Shown here: positions 1 to 6,729 of the stretch, piece after piece
Position numbering within the stretch: the stretch's first letter is position 1
Layout: each line of letters opens with the position of its first letter
NCBI GenBank assembly: GCA_946055445.1
Contig: CAMGGF010000007.1
Location: 1-17,944 of the forward strand
Direction of reading: 5' to 3'
Source: an uncultured Ruminococcus sp.
GTDB taxonomy: Bacteria > Bacillota > Clostridia > Oscillospirales > Acutalibacteraceae
Length of the DNA: 17,944 bases
Notes under the pieces: model-generated
What the model saw: only the letters and a program-made list of their open reading frames with translations
What the model was told of the DNA's origin: nothing
Databases searched by the model: none
Position numbers and translations under genes: made by a program

Positions 1-20
1 AAGACCGTTCCCTACGCGTT

Positions 21-96
21 GTCATTCTGAGCCGATAGGCGAAGAATCTCGTTTTCGATACATTTTTTTGAGATCCTTCGCTACGCTCAGGATGAC
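21..96. repeat. Imperfect inverted-repeat element (GTCATTCTGAG type)
   Basis: The arms are 21-50 and 70-96. The left arm starts GTCATTCTGAG and ends GAAGAATCTC; the right arm starts GAGATCCTTCG and ends CTCAGGATGAC. They are reverse complements apart from a three-base insertion and a few mismatches, and enclose a 19-base T-rich loop. From memory, arms of this type recur in intergenic DNA of many bacterial genomes, often in many copies, with no settled function. No coding sequence overlaps it. It could be a non-autonomous mobile palindrome or an RNA hairpin beyond the end of the cyclase transcript. Confidence 0.7.
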
Positions 97-131
97 AAAT
101 AAAAATTTATCATTTCGAGGAAACCAGGGAT

Positions 132-167
132 AAAAAAAATCGGTAAGGTGGTTACCTTACCGATTTT
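132..167 (-). terminator. Rho-independent terminator of the diguanylate cyclase gene
   Basis: Perfect 14-bp stem, 136-149 paired with 154-167 (core ATCGGTAAGGT / ACCTTACCGAT), with a 4-base loop. Read on the minus strand, it ends in a run of eight T (complement of A 132-139). It lies 15 bases beyond the stop codon of the minus-strand GGDEF gene, the right place for its terminator. Confidence 0.9.
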
Positions 168-181
168 ATGGATTTATATTC

Positions 182-1369
182 TTATAATGTATACATCTCG
201 CCGTTGATACACACGCGGTTTCTGCCCTCGTTTTTTGCGCGGTACAAATTTTCGTCTGCGGTTTTTAAATGCAAATGCAAGGACTCGTCAAACTGTGTTT
301 GCACCGTCACCGCACCGATGGATACCGTGACGAACTTGTTGAATGCCGGATTGCCTGATTTTAAGCCCATTTTGGCAATGGATTTTTGCAGGTGCAGTAA
401 ATTTTCCGCAGAACGCTTTGCGTCTTCTCCGACGAACACAATTAAGAATTCCTCGCCGCCGTATCGGCAAACAATATCGGTTTTGCGGCGGTAGTTTTCG
501 GCGATACAGCCCGCTACCAACTGCAAACAGCGGTCGCCCTGTTCGTGCCCGTAGGTGTCGTTGTAACTTTTGAAATAGTCAATATCCAAAATCGCCACAG
601 TCAAAGGCTCTTTCACGCGGGCAGTGTAATCCAAAAGAATGTCCACGCGTTTTTGCATACCGCGCCGATTTAAAAGTTTTGTCAATTCGTCATACTCCGC
701 GATTTGCGCCAGCCGTTCCACGGCGATGTGGTTTGCCATATAATCGGAATATTTCACATAAGACGCCAGCACGCAGAACACCGTAACGCCGAAAACGAAT
801 GCAATCGAAACAAACGGCATATTGACCGACAGCATAATAAATACCTGCGCGGCAAAAGAAATCAAAAAATACGGTATGGAAAACGCCGGACGGAATACCG
901 GCAGAAGCGACAGCATCAAGACATAAATCATATACTGTAAAAATGTGCCCGTGTCGCGCGCTTCTATATAACTGCAAATGATTAAACTGACCGTGTAAAG
1001 CGCCCAAAACAGCCACGCGGACACCCGTTCGGTTTTCTCCGTCGCGCCGCCGCGCGAAAGTTCCCGATTCATATAGACCAAAATCAGTATCGCGGTGAAA
1101 AAAATAACCGTAAACACAGAAACATAAACCGCTTTTAAAGAGGCGTTGCTACTGCCGAACAGATGGTACAGCATACCGCACAGTTCAATCAATACAAGCA
1201 GCAAAGAGGCGGGTATGAGTTTTAAATAATTCCGACGCATACGGTGTTCGTCCACCTTTTTATGTACGATGTCGGTTTTTGCCGCTTTCAATTCGGCAGA
1301 GACATTCATTTTTCTCAAAAAGTCACGCCCAATTTGTTGCAATTCCAAAAAAATGTATTTCATTCCCAC
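182..1369 (-). CDS. Six-TM membrane diguanylate cyclase (GGDEF)
   Basis: 395 residues. It should make cyclic di-GMP from two GTP at the inner face of the membrane. A basic N-terminal stretch (1-50) is followed by about six hydrophobic segments near 52-72, 80-100, 117-134, 143-159, 162-181 and 185-204, then a GGDEF domain from about 220. The domain is intact: DELTKLLNRRG at 227-237, metal-binding LDIDYFK at 261-267, and active-site GGEEF at 304-308. RKTD at 295-298 sits exactly where the RxxD product-inhibition site is found, so feedback control by c-di-GMP is expected. There is no EAL or HD-GYP domain and no recognisable periplasmic sensor, so sensing may be through the membrane segments. The start is set by AAGGTG six bases upstream; Met-3 is an alternative. 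It is monocistronic, divergent from the cysteine-rich gene. The input signal is unknown. Confidence 0.93.
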   Translation of the reverse strand: MGMKYIFLELQQIGRDFLRKMNVSAELKAAKTDIVHKKVDEHRMRRNYLKLIPASLLLVLIELCGMLYHLFGSSNASLKAVYVSVFTVIFFTAILILVYMNRELSRGGATEKTERVSAWLFWALYTVSLIICSYIEARDTGTFLQYMIYVLMLSLLPVFRPAFSIPYFLISFAAQVFIMLSVNMPFVSIAFVFGVTVFCVLASYVKYSDYMANHIAVERLAQIAEYDELTKLLNRRGMQKRVDILLDYTARVKEPLTVAILDIDYFKSYNDTYGHEQGDRCLQLVAGCIAENYRRKTDIVCRYGGEEFLIVFVGEDAKRSAENLLHLQKSIAKMGLKSGNPAFNKFVTVSIGAVTVQTQFDESLHLHLKTADENLYRAKNEGRNRVCINGEMYTL

Positions 1370-1391
1370 ACCTTCTTTCTCTTCTGCTTTT

Positions 1392-1397
1392 ATTATA
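1392..1397 (-). promoter_or_regulatory. Possible -10 box for the diguanylate cyclase gene
   Basis: On the minus strand this is a consensus TATAAT, 23 bases from the start codon. The spot 17 bases further upstream has only a T-rich match to a -35 box. A TTGACA at 1407-1412 is just 9 bases away, too close to pair with this -10 under sigma-A. The call rests on the -10 alone. Confidence 0.4.
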
Positions 1398-1452
1398 CAC
1401 GAATTCTGTCAAAGAAAAAAGTGAATATTCCGTAACACCGCGCGCGGTTTTT

Positions 1453-1460
1453 CATACTAT
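1453..1460 (+). promoter_or_regulatory. Sporulation-like -10 element (CATACTAT) upstream of the cysteine-rich gene
   Basis: CATACTAT lies 68 bases before the cysteine-rich gene. It resembles the -10 of mother-cell sporulation sigma factors (sigma-E CATACAAT-like, sigma-K CATAnnnTA-like). AACA at 1434-1437 is 15 bases upstream, a possible sigma-K-type -35. A GAATATT at 1423-1429 looks like a sigma-E -35 but is too far away. No good sigma-A promoter is visible here. This is suggestive only. Confidence 0.35.
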
Positions 1461-1471
1461 GTAATGAAGTT

Positions 1472-1497
1472 TTAAGGTGGGGTTACCCGCACCTTAA
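1472..1497 (+). promoter_or_regulatory. 5'-leader hairpin ahead of the cysteine-rich gene
   Basis: TTAAGGTG (1472-1479) pairs with CACCTTAA (1490-1497), and GGG (1480-1482) continues the stem with CCC (1486-1488) around a TTA loop, leaving one bulged G at 1489. CC and TTTT follow, then the ribosome-binding site. It could be a 5' mRNA-stabilising hairpin, a weak terminator or attenuator, or an operator. If transcription starts about 7 bases after CATACTAT, the hairpin would lie almost at the mRNA 5' end. Confidence 0.55.
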
Positions 1498-1527
1498 CCT
1501 TTTAGTTTACTTATAGGAGGAGTATGT

Positions 1528-2382
1528 ATGTCAGAAAATAAAGGCTGTTGTCAGCCTGACAAACTTCCCAAAATCCGCGAAGCGGTTTGCATTGATACCA
1601 ACCGCGTGTACGATTCCTGCGCCGACAAGGATTGCCTTGCCGATTTGCGCGTCTATTTTCCGCCGCAGTGTCAGGAAATCATTGAGCATGCCACAAATGT
1701 GCGCTGTCGGGGAACGGAAATCCTGAATGTGTTTATGGATGTGGAAAAAGTGCCGTTTAACCGCGGCTGTTATTCGGTAGATATTACCTTTTTCTTTAAA
1801 GTGACCGTAGAAGCATTTTCGGCAGTGCCCGGCGCGCCCGTCACACTTTGCGGTTTCTCCACCTTCTCGAAGAAATGCATTTTGTACGGCAGTGACGGCA
1901 ATGTGCGGGTGTATTCGTCCGAATACCGCGCCGACGGCGACGATAACCAACTCATTCCGACCAACACAAATCCGCGCGCCAAAATTCAGGTTGCAGACCC
2001 GATTTGCCTGGACGCAAAACTCTGCCGCCCGTGCGATTGCTGTAACAGCCTTTCCGACAGTTGTATGCCCATTCCGCGTTGCGTGCGCCGCGCATTTTCG
2101 GAAGATTTCCCCGAGGACCTCGGCACATCTATGCGCGAAAACAAGGTTGTGGCGGTTACCATCGGTATTTTCACGATTATCCAATTAGAGCGCGATGTGC
2201 AAATGCTCATTCCCGCTTACGATTTCTGCATTCCGCAAAAAGAATGCAGTTGCGATACCGATGACCCGTGCGAAACCTTCCGCAAAATTCAGTTCCCCGT
2301 GGACGCTTTCTTCCCTCCGCATGACCAAAAAAACAGTTGCTGTAAAACCGCAGAGCCGTTCTGCACTTGCTGTGGAGATTAA
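1528..2382 (+). CDS. Cysteine-rich protein of unknown function
   Basis: 284 residues, 26 of them Cys (9%), with no signal peptide or membrane segment. The cysteines are spread over the chain but cluster near 160-185 (with a DCC at 170-172), 234-248 and 271-282 (CC...CTCC). An early conserved-looking block reads VYDSCADKDCLADLRVYFP at 27-45. Alternating hydrophobic stretches such as CYSVDITFFFKVTVEAF (81-97) and VVAVTIGIFTIIQLE (207-221) suggest a beta-rich fold. AGGAGG (1515-1520), 7 bases before ATG, fixes the start. I recall similar cysteine-rich proteins of this length annotated as hypothetical in spore-forming clostridia, but cannot name a family. Structural disulfide cross-linking, as in spore-coat proteins, or metal binding is possible. 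The upstream CATACTAT weakly favours a sporulation role; this is inference. Confidence 0.85.
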   Translation: MSENKGCCQPDKLPKIREAVCIDTNRVYDSCADKDCLADLRVYFPPQCQEIIEHATNVRCRGTEILNVFMDVEKVPFNRGCYSVDITFFFKVTVEAFSAVPGAPVTLCGFSTFSKKCILYGSDGNVRVYSSEYRADGDDNQLIPTNTNPRAKIQVADPICLDAKLCRPCDCCNSLSDSCMPIPRCVRRAFSEDFPEDLGTSMRENKVVAVTIGIFTIIQLERDVQMLIPAYDFCIPQKECSCDTDDPCETFRKIQFPVDAFFPPHDQKNSCCKTAEPFCTCCGD

Positions 2383-2441
2383 ATCGTAAATAACCATACC
2401 GTTCGCCTTTGTACGCGGACAATGCACGAATAACTTGCAAA

Positions 2442-2459
2442 GAACGGTCCTGACCGTTC
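2442..2459. repeat. Short perfect palindrome GAACGGTC-CT-GACCGTTC
   Basis: Two perfect 8-base arms separated by CT, in the convergent gap between the cysteine-rich gene and the TOPRIM gene. The right half plus the next base, GACCGTTCC (2452-2460), is repeated exactly at 3-11 at the window edge, where a left arm would have been cut off. No T-run follows, so it is a poor terminator. It looks like a dispersed intergenic palindrome. Confidence 0.55.
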
Positions 2460-2477
2460 CGAATCCGACACAGGAAA

Positions 2478-2516
2478 ACAGCCGTAAATTGGGGACTGTC
2501 CCTTTTTTACGGCTGT
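2478..2516 (-). terminator. Nested hairpin; terminator of the alaS-to-TOPRIM operon, possibly bidirectional
   Basis: Outer stem: ACAGCCGTAAA (2478-2488) with TTTACGGCTGT (2506-2516), 11 bp. Inside is a second palindrome, GGGAC-T-GTCCC (2492-2502). On the minus strand the outer stem is followed by TTTT, giving a terminator whose left arm includes the stop and last codons of the TOPRIM gene. On the plus strand the inner GGGA-CTG-TCCC hairpin is followed by TTTTTT (2503-2508) and could end the cysteine-rich transcript. I recall GGGGACTGTCCC-like palindromes as recurrent in anaerobe genomes, so this may be a repeat turned terminator. Confidence 0.65.
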
Positions 2517-3112
2517 GTATTTTGTATGTTTTGTGCGGCGGCTTTATAGTCGTCATATGTCAGAAAAGTGTTTATCATTTTCAACATCGCGTTGGCGGAA
2601 AGCCGCTCGGGCAAATCGAGCGCTTTTAACAGCATTTTGCGGCGCGCGGCGCTGTCCGCCTGCCCCGAAAATCCATCCTCAAACAAGTCGGTTTTGGTGA
2701 CCTGTCGCCGCAGTGGGTTTTGTGCGTCGGTTTGCTGACACAAAACGCCTGCTTTTTCGAGCGCTTCCACAATGCGCCCGGTTTCCATCCCTTCCACGCC
2801 GAGTTTTCCCTCTTTGGACGGCGCGGTTTTGCGTTTTTCTTTGCCGAAAATATCGGGAATATACACATTTGTAATCTGTTGCGGGGGTACAATGCCGCCC
2901 AAAAAGCCGCGAATGACAAACCCTGCCGAATCGCTGTCGGTCAGCACCACAATGCCGCGCTCGCGCGCCAAACGGCGAATCAGCCGCTGTTTTTCCTTGT
3001 CTTTGAATACGCCGAAACCGTCTGTGGTCAGTATGACGGCGTCTAAAATATTTTCCAGTTTGATTTTATCGTATTTGCCCTCAACAATGACGGCTTGTTT
3101 TAAGGTTATCAT
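2507..3112 (-). CDS. RNase M5-like TOPRIM protein (DUF4093-type C-terminus)
   Basis: 201 residues. The TOPRIM nuclease core is intact: catalytic Glu-11 in VIVEGKYD (8-15) and the acidic pair in LTDSDSAG (57-64; Asp-59, Asp-61). A basic segment GKEKRK (90-95) and KLGVEGM (103-109) resemble the lysine-rich stretch and GVEHA region of RNase M5, which trims 5S rRNA precursors. The C-terminal part, with LPERLSANAML (167-177), looks like the extension of clostridial TOPRIM proteins labelled DUF4093, so rRNA maturation is likely but not certain. A longer frame reaches back to 3226, but that part overlaps holA. ATG 3112 lies 2 bases beyond the holA stop, with only a weak GAG as ribosome-binding site, so translational coupling is expected. 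Last gene of the operon. Confidence 0.85.
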   Translation of the reverse strand: MITLKQAVIVEGKYDKIKLENILDAVILTTDGFGVFKDKEKQRLIRRLARERGIVVLTDSDSAGFVIRGFLGGIVPPQQITNVYIPDIFGKEKRKTAPSKEGKLGVEGMETGRIVEALEKAGVLCQQTDAQNPLRRQVTKTDLFEDGFSGQADSAARRKMLLKALDLPERLSANAMLKMINTFLTYDDYKAAAQNIQNTQP

Positions 3113-3114
3113 CG

Positions 3115-4158
3115 TTATCTCGCTTTCGCGCCTGAAAGTTGTACGAGCAACCGTTCCAATACGGTTTGTGGGTTTAGCAGGCCGGATTTCAAAGATGCGT
3201 CTGCCGCATGCAACGCGTCCAGGCAACCGCGCAGTTGCGGAATATCCAATTTGGCGGCGTCCCGCGCGGCATTGCGCAGGCGAAATTCCTTGCCTTTGTA
3301 GTCAAAATACTGTGCGGGGGCTTCGGCTTTTTCGCCCGCCGCCAGTGCCAACTTTACGCGGTACATATCCACATACGCGCTCGCCAGCGTCCCGAGAATT
3401 AACTCGGGCTTTTCCTTTTCGCGCAGAAGTTTCTGCAATATTTCAAGAGCGCGTGCACAGTTCCCCGAAGTCAGCGCCCGCGACAAATCAAAAATATTTG
3501 CCTCCAACGATTTTGTGGCAACCGCATCAATATCCGCACGGGTGATTTCGCCCGTCTGCTTATAGTTGCACAGTTTTTCCAATTCGCCGAGCAGTAAACT
3601 CAAATCGTTGCCGACGGTTTCCGAAAAATAGGCGGCATTCTCGCGTGAAAGTGTGCAACCGCGTTTTTGCGCACCGCCCATTAACAGTTTGCAAAGCGAG
3701 GTGCGGTCTAATTTATCCAGACAAACCGTTACCCCCGCTTTGTTGATTGCTGTAATCACGCCGCGCCATTTTGCATTTTTTTTCGGATTGATTTCGGCGG
3801 TGTCTTGCCAAAAAAGCAATACGGTGCTTTCGGGCGGGTCGGCAAGGTAGGCGTCAAGCGCCGTTTTGTCCTCGGCGGGCAACGCGTCCAACGGGTAATC
3901 ATGCGCGACAATGCACATACTGCCCCCGAATGCGGGCAAAGTTTGCGCGGCCTCCAAAACTTCCGAAAGCGGTGCGCCGTCAGCGAAATCATATTTTTTG
4001 AGGTTAAAGCCTTCCATACCGGGTGTAACGCATTTTTTCGGTAACAACTCGGCATAGTATTGTTTCAAATAGCCTTCGTTGCCGTACAGTAAGCAAACAC
4101 ACGGGAAATCCCCGGCTTTGATTTGCTGTTTCAATTCCGTTTCCGTCAGCGCGGGCAT
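3115..4158 (-). CDS. holA: DNA polymerase III subunit delta
   Basis: 347 residues, normal for HolA. Delta is the clamp-loader subunit that opens the beta sliding clamp. The N-terminal domain starts with the family's degenerate P-loop region, LLYGNEGYLKQYY (23-35), and has no working Walker A lysine, as expected. YFSETVGNDLSLLLGELEKLCNY (178-200) is the typical domain II helix, and NIFDLSRALTSGNCARALEIL (221-241) the typical start of the C-terminal collar domain. GGAGGGG lies 6 bases before ATG. The start is 1 base beyond the comEC stop; comEC-holA adjacency is common in Firmicutes and supports the assignment. Confidence 0.96.
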   Translation of the reverse strand: MPALTETELKQQIKAGDFPCVCLLYGNEGYLKQYYAELLPKKCVTPGMEGFNLKKYDFADGAPLSEVLEAAQTLPAFGGSMCIVAHDYPLDALPAEDKTALDAYLADPPESTVLLFWQDTAEINPKKNAKWRGVITAINKAGVTVCLDKLDRTSLCKLLMGGAQKRGCTLSRENAAYFSETVGNDLSLLLGELEKLCNYKQTGEITRADIDAVATKSLEANIFDLSRALTSGNCARALEILQKLLREKEKPELILGTLASAYVDMYRVKLALAAGEKAEAPAQYFDYKGKEFRLRNAARDAAKLDIPQLRGCLDALHAADASLKSGLLNPQTVLERLLVQLSGAKAR

Positions 4159-4159
4159 A

Positions 4160-6379
4160 TCAGCCCCTCCTTGTAATTTGAAATGTGCCGTTTTCTTCGG
4201 CGCAAAGAGAAATATTTCCGTTTTCAGCGGTGGTGCAAACCGTCATCGGGCTGAGCGCCGCCGCAAAATCCGCCGCAGAGGGTGTGTCGGTACTCATCAC
4301 CGTCAGCGAAAAGTCTGCGGGATGTATGTTTTTCGGTAAAACCGCCGTGCAAACGAGCACATCGGCGCAGTCTCCGTGAAAATCATTTGTATCGCAAAAC
4401 GAAATCAGCGCGCAAAAATCGCCGTATAGGATTTTGGCATACGCATAGGCACCGCTTTGCTGGATGCATACCGTCAGTTTTCCGTCGGCAAAGGGGACAA
4501 CGGACTTTTGAATGCGGCAAAGCGTTTCCCCGACAGCAACGGTTTCCGATTTGAGCGTTTCGCTGTAATACACCGTTCCCACAGGGAACTGCCGTGCAAC
4601 AGAAAATCCCGTTTCGGCGTCTGCTTCGCTTTGGCACGGTAAAAACAGCGCGTCTAAATGTGTAACACCGTATAAAGACAGTATAGCACAAATTTCGGAT
4701 TCTGCAAAGAGGTTCCCGCCGCTGCACAGCAAAACAGTTTGCCCTTCGGTGCGCAAAATGACTGCTGTGCCATTACCGACATTGCAGGCGGTGAGTTGCA
4801 AACGGGATTCCCGTACAAAATAGACCGTAAAATTACAAACCAAAAAGAGGATTGCCGCGCCCATTGCACCCGCGCGCAACAGGCGTTTTTTCGGCGCGCG
4901 CAGACACAGCATCACCGCACAGCCGATAAACAAAAACGCCAGCAGGATTTTTGCATAGTTGGAGTCCACAGGCAACAGCGCGTTGCAGTTCTTTGCAAAC
5001 CACGCCGTTACAAGCAATACCCATTTTGCCGCATTTTCTGCGAGAAAAAACAGAATTTTGCCAAGTACGGGCAACTGCAAAAGCACAGTCAGCGCGCCGA
5101 GCGTTCCAAAGACCATGGCGGCACTGCCGACGGTCAGGCAAAGGAAGTTCGCAGGAACACAAACTACAGAAACCGTGCCGAACGCCCACATTTGCACAGG
5201 CAGGGTAAACACAGATGCGCAAACTGTGACGGCAATCACGGAAAATACCGCTTGCAGCACCGCGCGCAGGCGGTCGTTTTGTATCGGCCGAATTTTTCGC
5301 GCAAAGGCGGTTTCCGCTTTTTCGGAAAACAGCAAAATACCTGCCGCGGCAAAAACCGACAGCAACAGGGACAAATCCCGCGCGGCAAAGGGGTTGACGG
5401 TCAGCATACAAAACAGCGCAAGTCCGATGCTGTTCAAGGATTCTGCCTCGCGGCGAAAGAGGTCGGCGGCAAATACCGTGCCCGCCATAATCGCCGCACG
5501 CCAAACCGACGGTGCGCCGCCTGTGAGTACGGCAAAAAAGAGCACAAATCCAAGGCTTACCGCCGCACGGGCTTTGCGGCGGATATGAAACGCGCGCAAA
5601 ACCGCAGACAGCACAAGCGTCCAAGTGGTCAAATGTAAGCCCGATACCGCCAGCAAATGCGAAATGCCTGCCGCACGGAAATCGTTTTTGACACGGTTGG
5701 AGAGCGCGCCTCGAAATCCCATAGACATTGCCGCAAGCACGCCGCCTGCATCGCCCGAAACGGATTCGAAGATTTTGCGACAAAGGGCGGCGCGAAAGGT
5801 CAAAATATAAGAAAATAAATCGGTTTGCGTTTGTGCGGCGGTGTGCAGTTCCCCCGATGCATACGCCCCGCAGACAATCCCTTTGGCGCGGTAGTAGGCG
5901 GCAACTGCCGTGTTTTCCCCGTTTTTACCGAGCAAAAACGGCTTTACGGTCAAATACAGAGTGTCATGTGCCGAAAAATCCTGCGGTGTATTGGACACCA
6001 ACCGCAGTTTGCATTGCACAGGCTTGCCGTTCACGCTGTGCACGCGCAAAACGGCATAATACCGTCCGTTTTCATTGTACGGCAAATCGGCAAGCGAGGC
6101 GGAAATTTGGATTTCCCCTTGTTCCGTTTCAAAAAACGATGCCCGCTGTTTTTCTAAGCGCGCATCGGCGCAAACAAGCAAAATCAGCGCGCACGCCGCG
6201 GCCGCAAGTGCAGTCGGCAGGGTGCGATTTTGCCGTGTTTTACGAATGCATAAAGAAAGCACAAAAGCGATAAGCACAACAAAAATTGCCGCGCTTATCG
6301 CCTGCTTATTGTCTGTTATGCTTGCCGCAAAAAGCGTAAAAAGCATAGAAAAGCCGATGACGCAAAACGGGCGCGTCAC
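4160..6379 (-). CDS. comEC: ComEC/Rec2 DNA-uptake channel with degenerate C-terminal MBL-like domain
   Basis: 739 residues, usual for ComEC, the membrane channel for single-stranded DNA in transformation. There are N-terminal membrane segments (about 5-45 and 55-72), then an OB-like DUF4131 region (about 85-180). The competence domain (about 190-480) carries the signature AAGISHLLAVSGLHL (236-250), GGAPSVWRAAIMAG (287-300) and many hydrophobic helices. After the last helix (about 503-522) the chain continues into a metallo-beta-lactamase-like domain (about 527-739). Its ligand motifs look lost: NVGNGTAV (533-540) where DVGQGD is usual, LCSGGN (551-556) for DGG, and LPCQSEADAETG (580-591) for the THxHxDH loop. 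The start is GTG, 3 bases after the hinT stop, with a weak ribosome-binding site; Met-12 is an alternative. No other competence gene is present. Confidence 0.94.
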   Translation of the reverse strand: MTRPFCVIGFSMLFTLFAASITDNKQAISAAIFVVLIAFVLSLCIRKTRQNRTLPTALAAAACALILLVCADARLEKQRASFFETEQGEIQISASLADLPYNENGRYYAVLRVHSVNGKPVQCKLRLVSNTPQDFSAHDTLYLTVKPFLLGKNGENTAVAAYYRAKGIVCGAYASGELHTAAQTQTDLFSYILTFRAALCRKIFESVSGDAGGVLAAMSMGFRGALSNRVKNDFRAAGISHLLAVSGLHLTTWTLVLSAVLRAFHIRRKARAAVSLGFVLFFAVLTGGAPSVWRAAIMAGTVFAADLFRREAESLNSIGLALFCMLTVNPFAARDLSLLLSVFAAAGILLFSEKAETAFARKIRPIQNDRLRAVLQAVFSVIAVTVCASVFTLPVQMWAFGTVSVVCVPANFLCLTVGSAAMVFGTLGALTVLLQLPVLGKILFFLAENAAKWVLLVTAWFAKNCNALLPVDSNYAKILLAFLFIGCAVMLCLRAPKKRLLRAGAMGAAILFLVCNFTVYFVRESRLQLTACNVGNGTAVILRTEGQTVLLCSGGNLFAESEICAILSLYGVTHLDALFLPCQSEADAETGFSVARQFPVGTVYYSETLKSETVAVGETLCRIQKSVVPFADGKLTVCIQQSGAYAYAKILYGDFCALISFCDTNDFHGDCADVLVCTAVLPKNIHPADFSLTVMSTDTPSAADFAAALSPMTVCTTAENGNISLCAEENGTFQITRRG

Positions 6380-6382
6380 TGG

Positions 6383-6718
6383 TTACACCAACCGTTCACC
6401 GAGATTGCCGCCCGAAAGCACATGGAAATGCAAGTGCAGTACCGTTTGCCCTGCGCCCGCGCCGCAGTTGTTGATGATGCGGTAACTTGCAAGCCCCAAA
6501 TCTTTGCAGATTTTGGGAATGACTGTGAAAATGTGGGCAATCACCGCCGCATTTTCCGCAGTGATTTCATTTGCACTTGCCAAATGCGCTTTGGGCACGA
6601 CTAAAAAGTGTGTGTCCGATTGCGGATTGATGTCATAAAAAGCGAAGCAGTGTTCGTCCTCATAGACTTTTTTTGAAGGGATTTCTCCCGCAATGATTTT
6701 ACAAAAAATACAATCCAT
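6383..6718 (-). CDS. hinT: HIT-family purine nucleoside phosphoramidase (HinT-like)
   Basis: 111 residues, a complete HIT protein. The family hydrolyses adenosine or guanosine phosphoramidates and aminoacyl-adenylates in the cytosol. The histidine triad is HLHFHVL (95-101), with His-97 the expected nucleophile. CIFC (3-6) is the zinc-ligand pair seen in many bacterial HIT proteins, and FAFYDINPQSDTHFLVVPKAH (25-45) is the standard nucleotide-binding segment. AAGGTGA overlaps the alaS stop and is 7-8 bases before ATG, which fixes the start. HinT homologues act on aminoacyl-AMP in vitro, so placement directly behind alaS is functionally plausible; that link is inference. Confidence 0.94.
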   Translation of the reverse strand: MDCIFCKIIAGEIPSKKVYEDEHCFAFYDINPQSDTHFLVVPKAHLASANEITAENAAVIAHIFTVIPKICKDLGLASYRIINNCGAGAGQTVLHLHFHVLSGGNLGERLV

Positions 6719-6729
6719 AACTTGTCACC

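Noticed and set aside
1392..1412. TTGACA and TATAAT on the minus strand ahead of the diguanylate cyclase gene.
   Set aside because: Both hexamers are perfect but only 9 bases apart, too close for a sigma-A pair; only the -10 was kept, at low confidence.
136..1497. The hairpins at 136-167 and 1472-1497 share TAAGGTGG and flank the cyclase gene, suggesting a mobile cassette.
   Set aside because: The shared core is short, the stems otherwise differ, and the first is a good terminator; no duplication or recombinase supports mobility.
1531..2184. 217-codon frame antisense to the cysteine-rich gene, and a similar 237-codon one antisense to fhs (12272-12985).
   Set aside because: Both are antisense shadows of well-supported genes with no start signal or recognisable domain.
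4833..5783. Long 316-codon open frame on the minus strand.
   Set aside because: It is an out-of-frame shadow inside comEC, rich in Arg, Cys and His, with no motif or ribosome-binding site.
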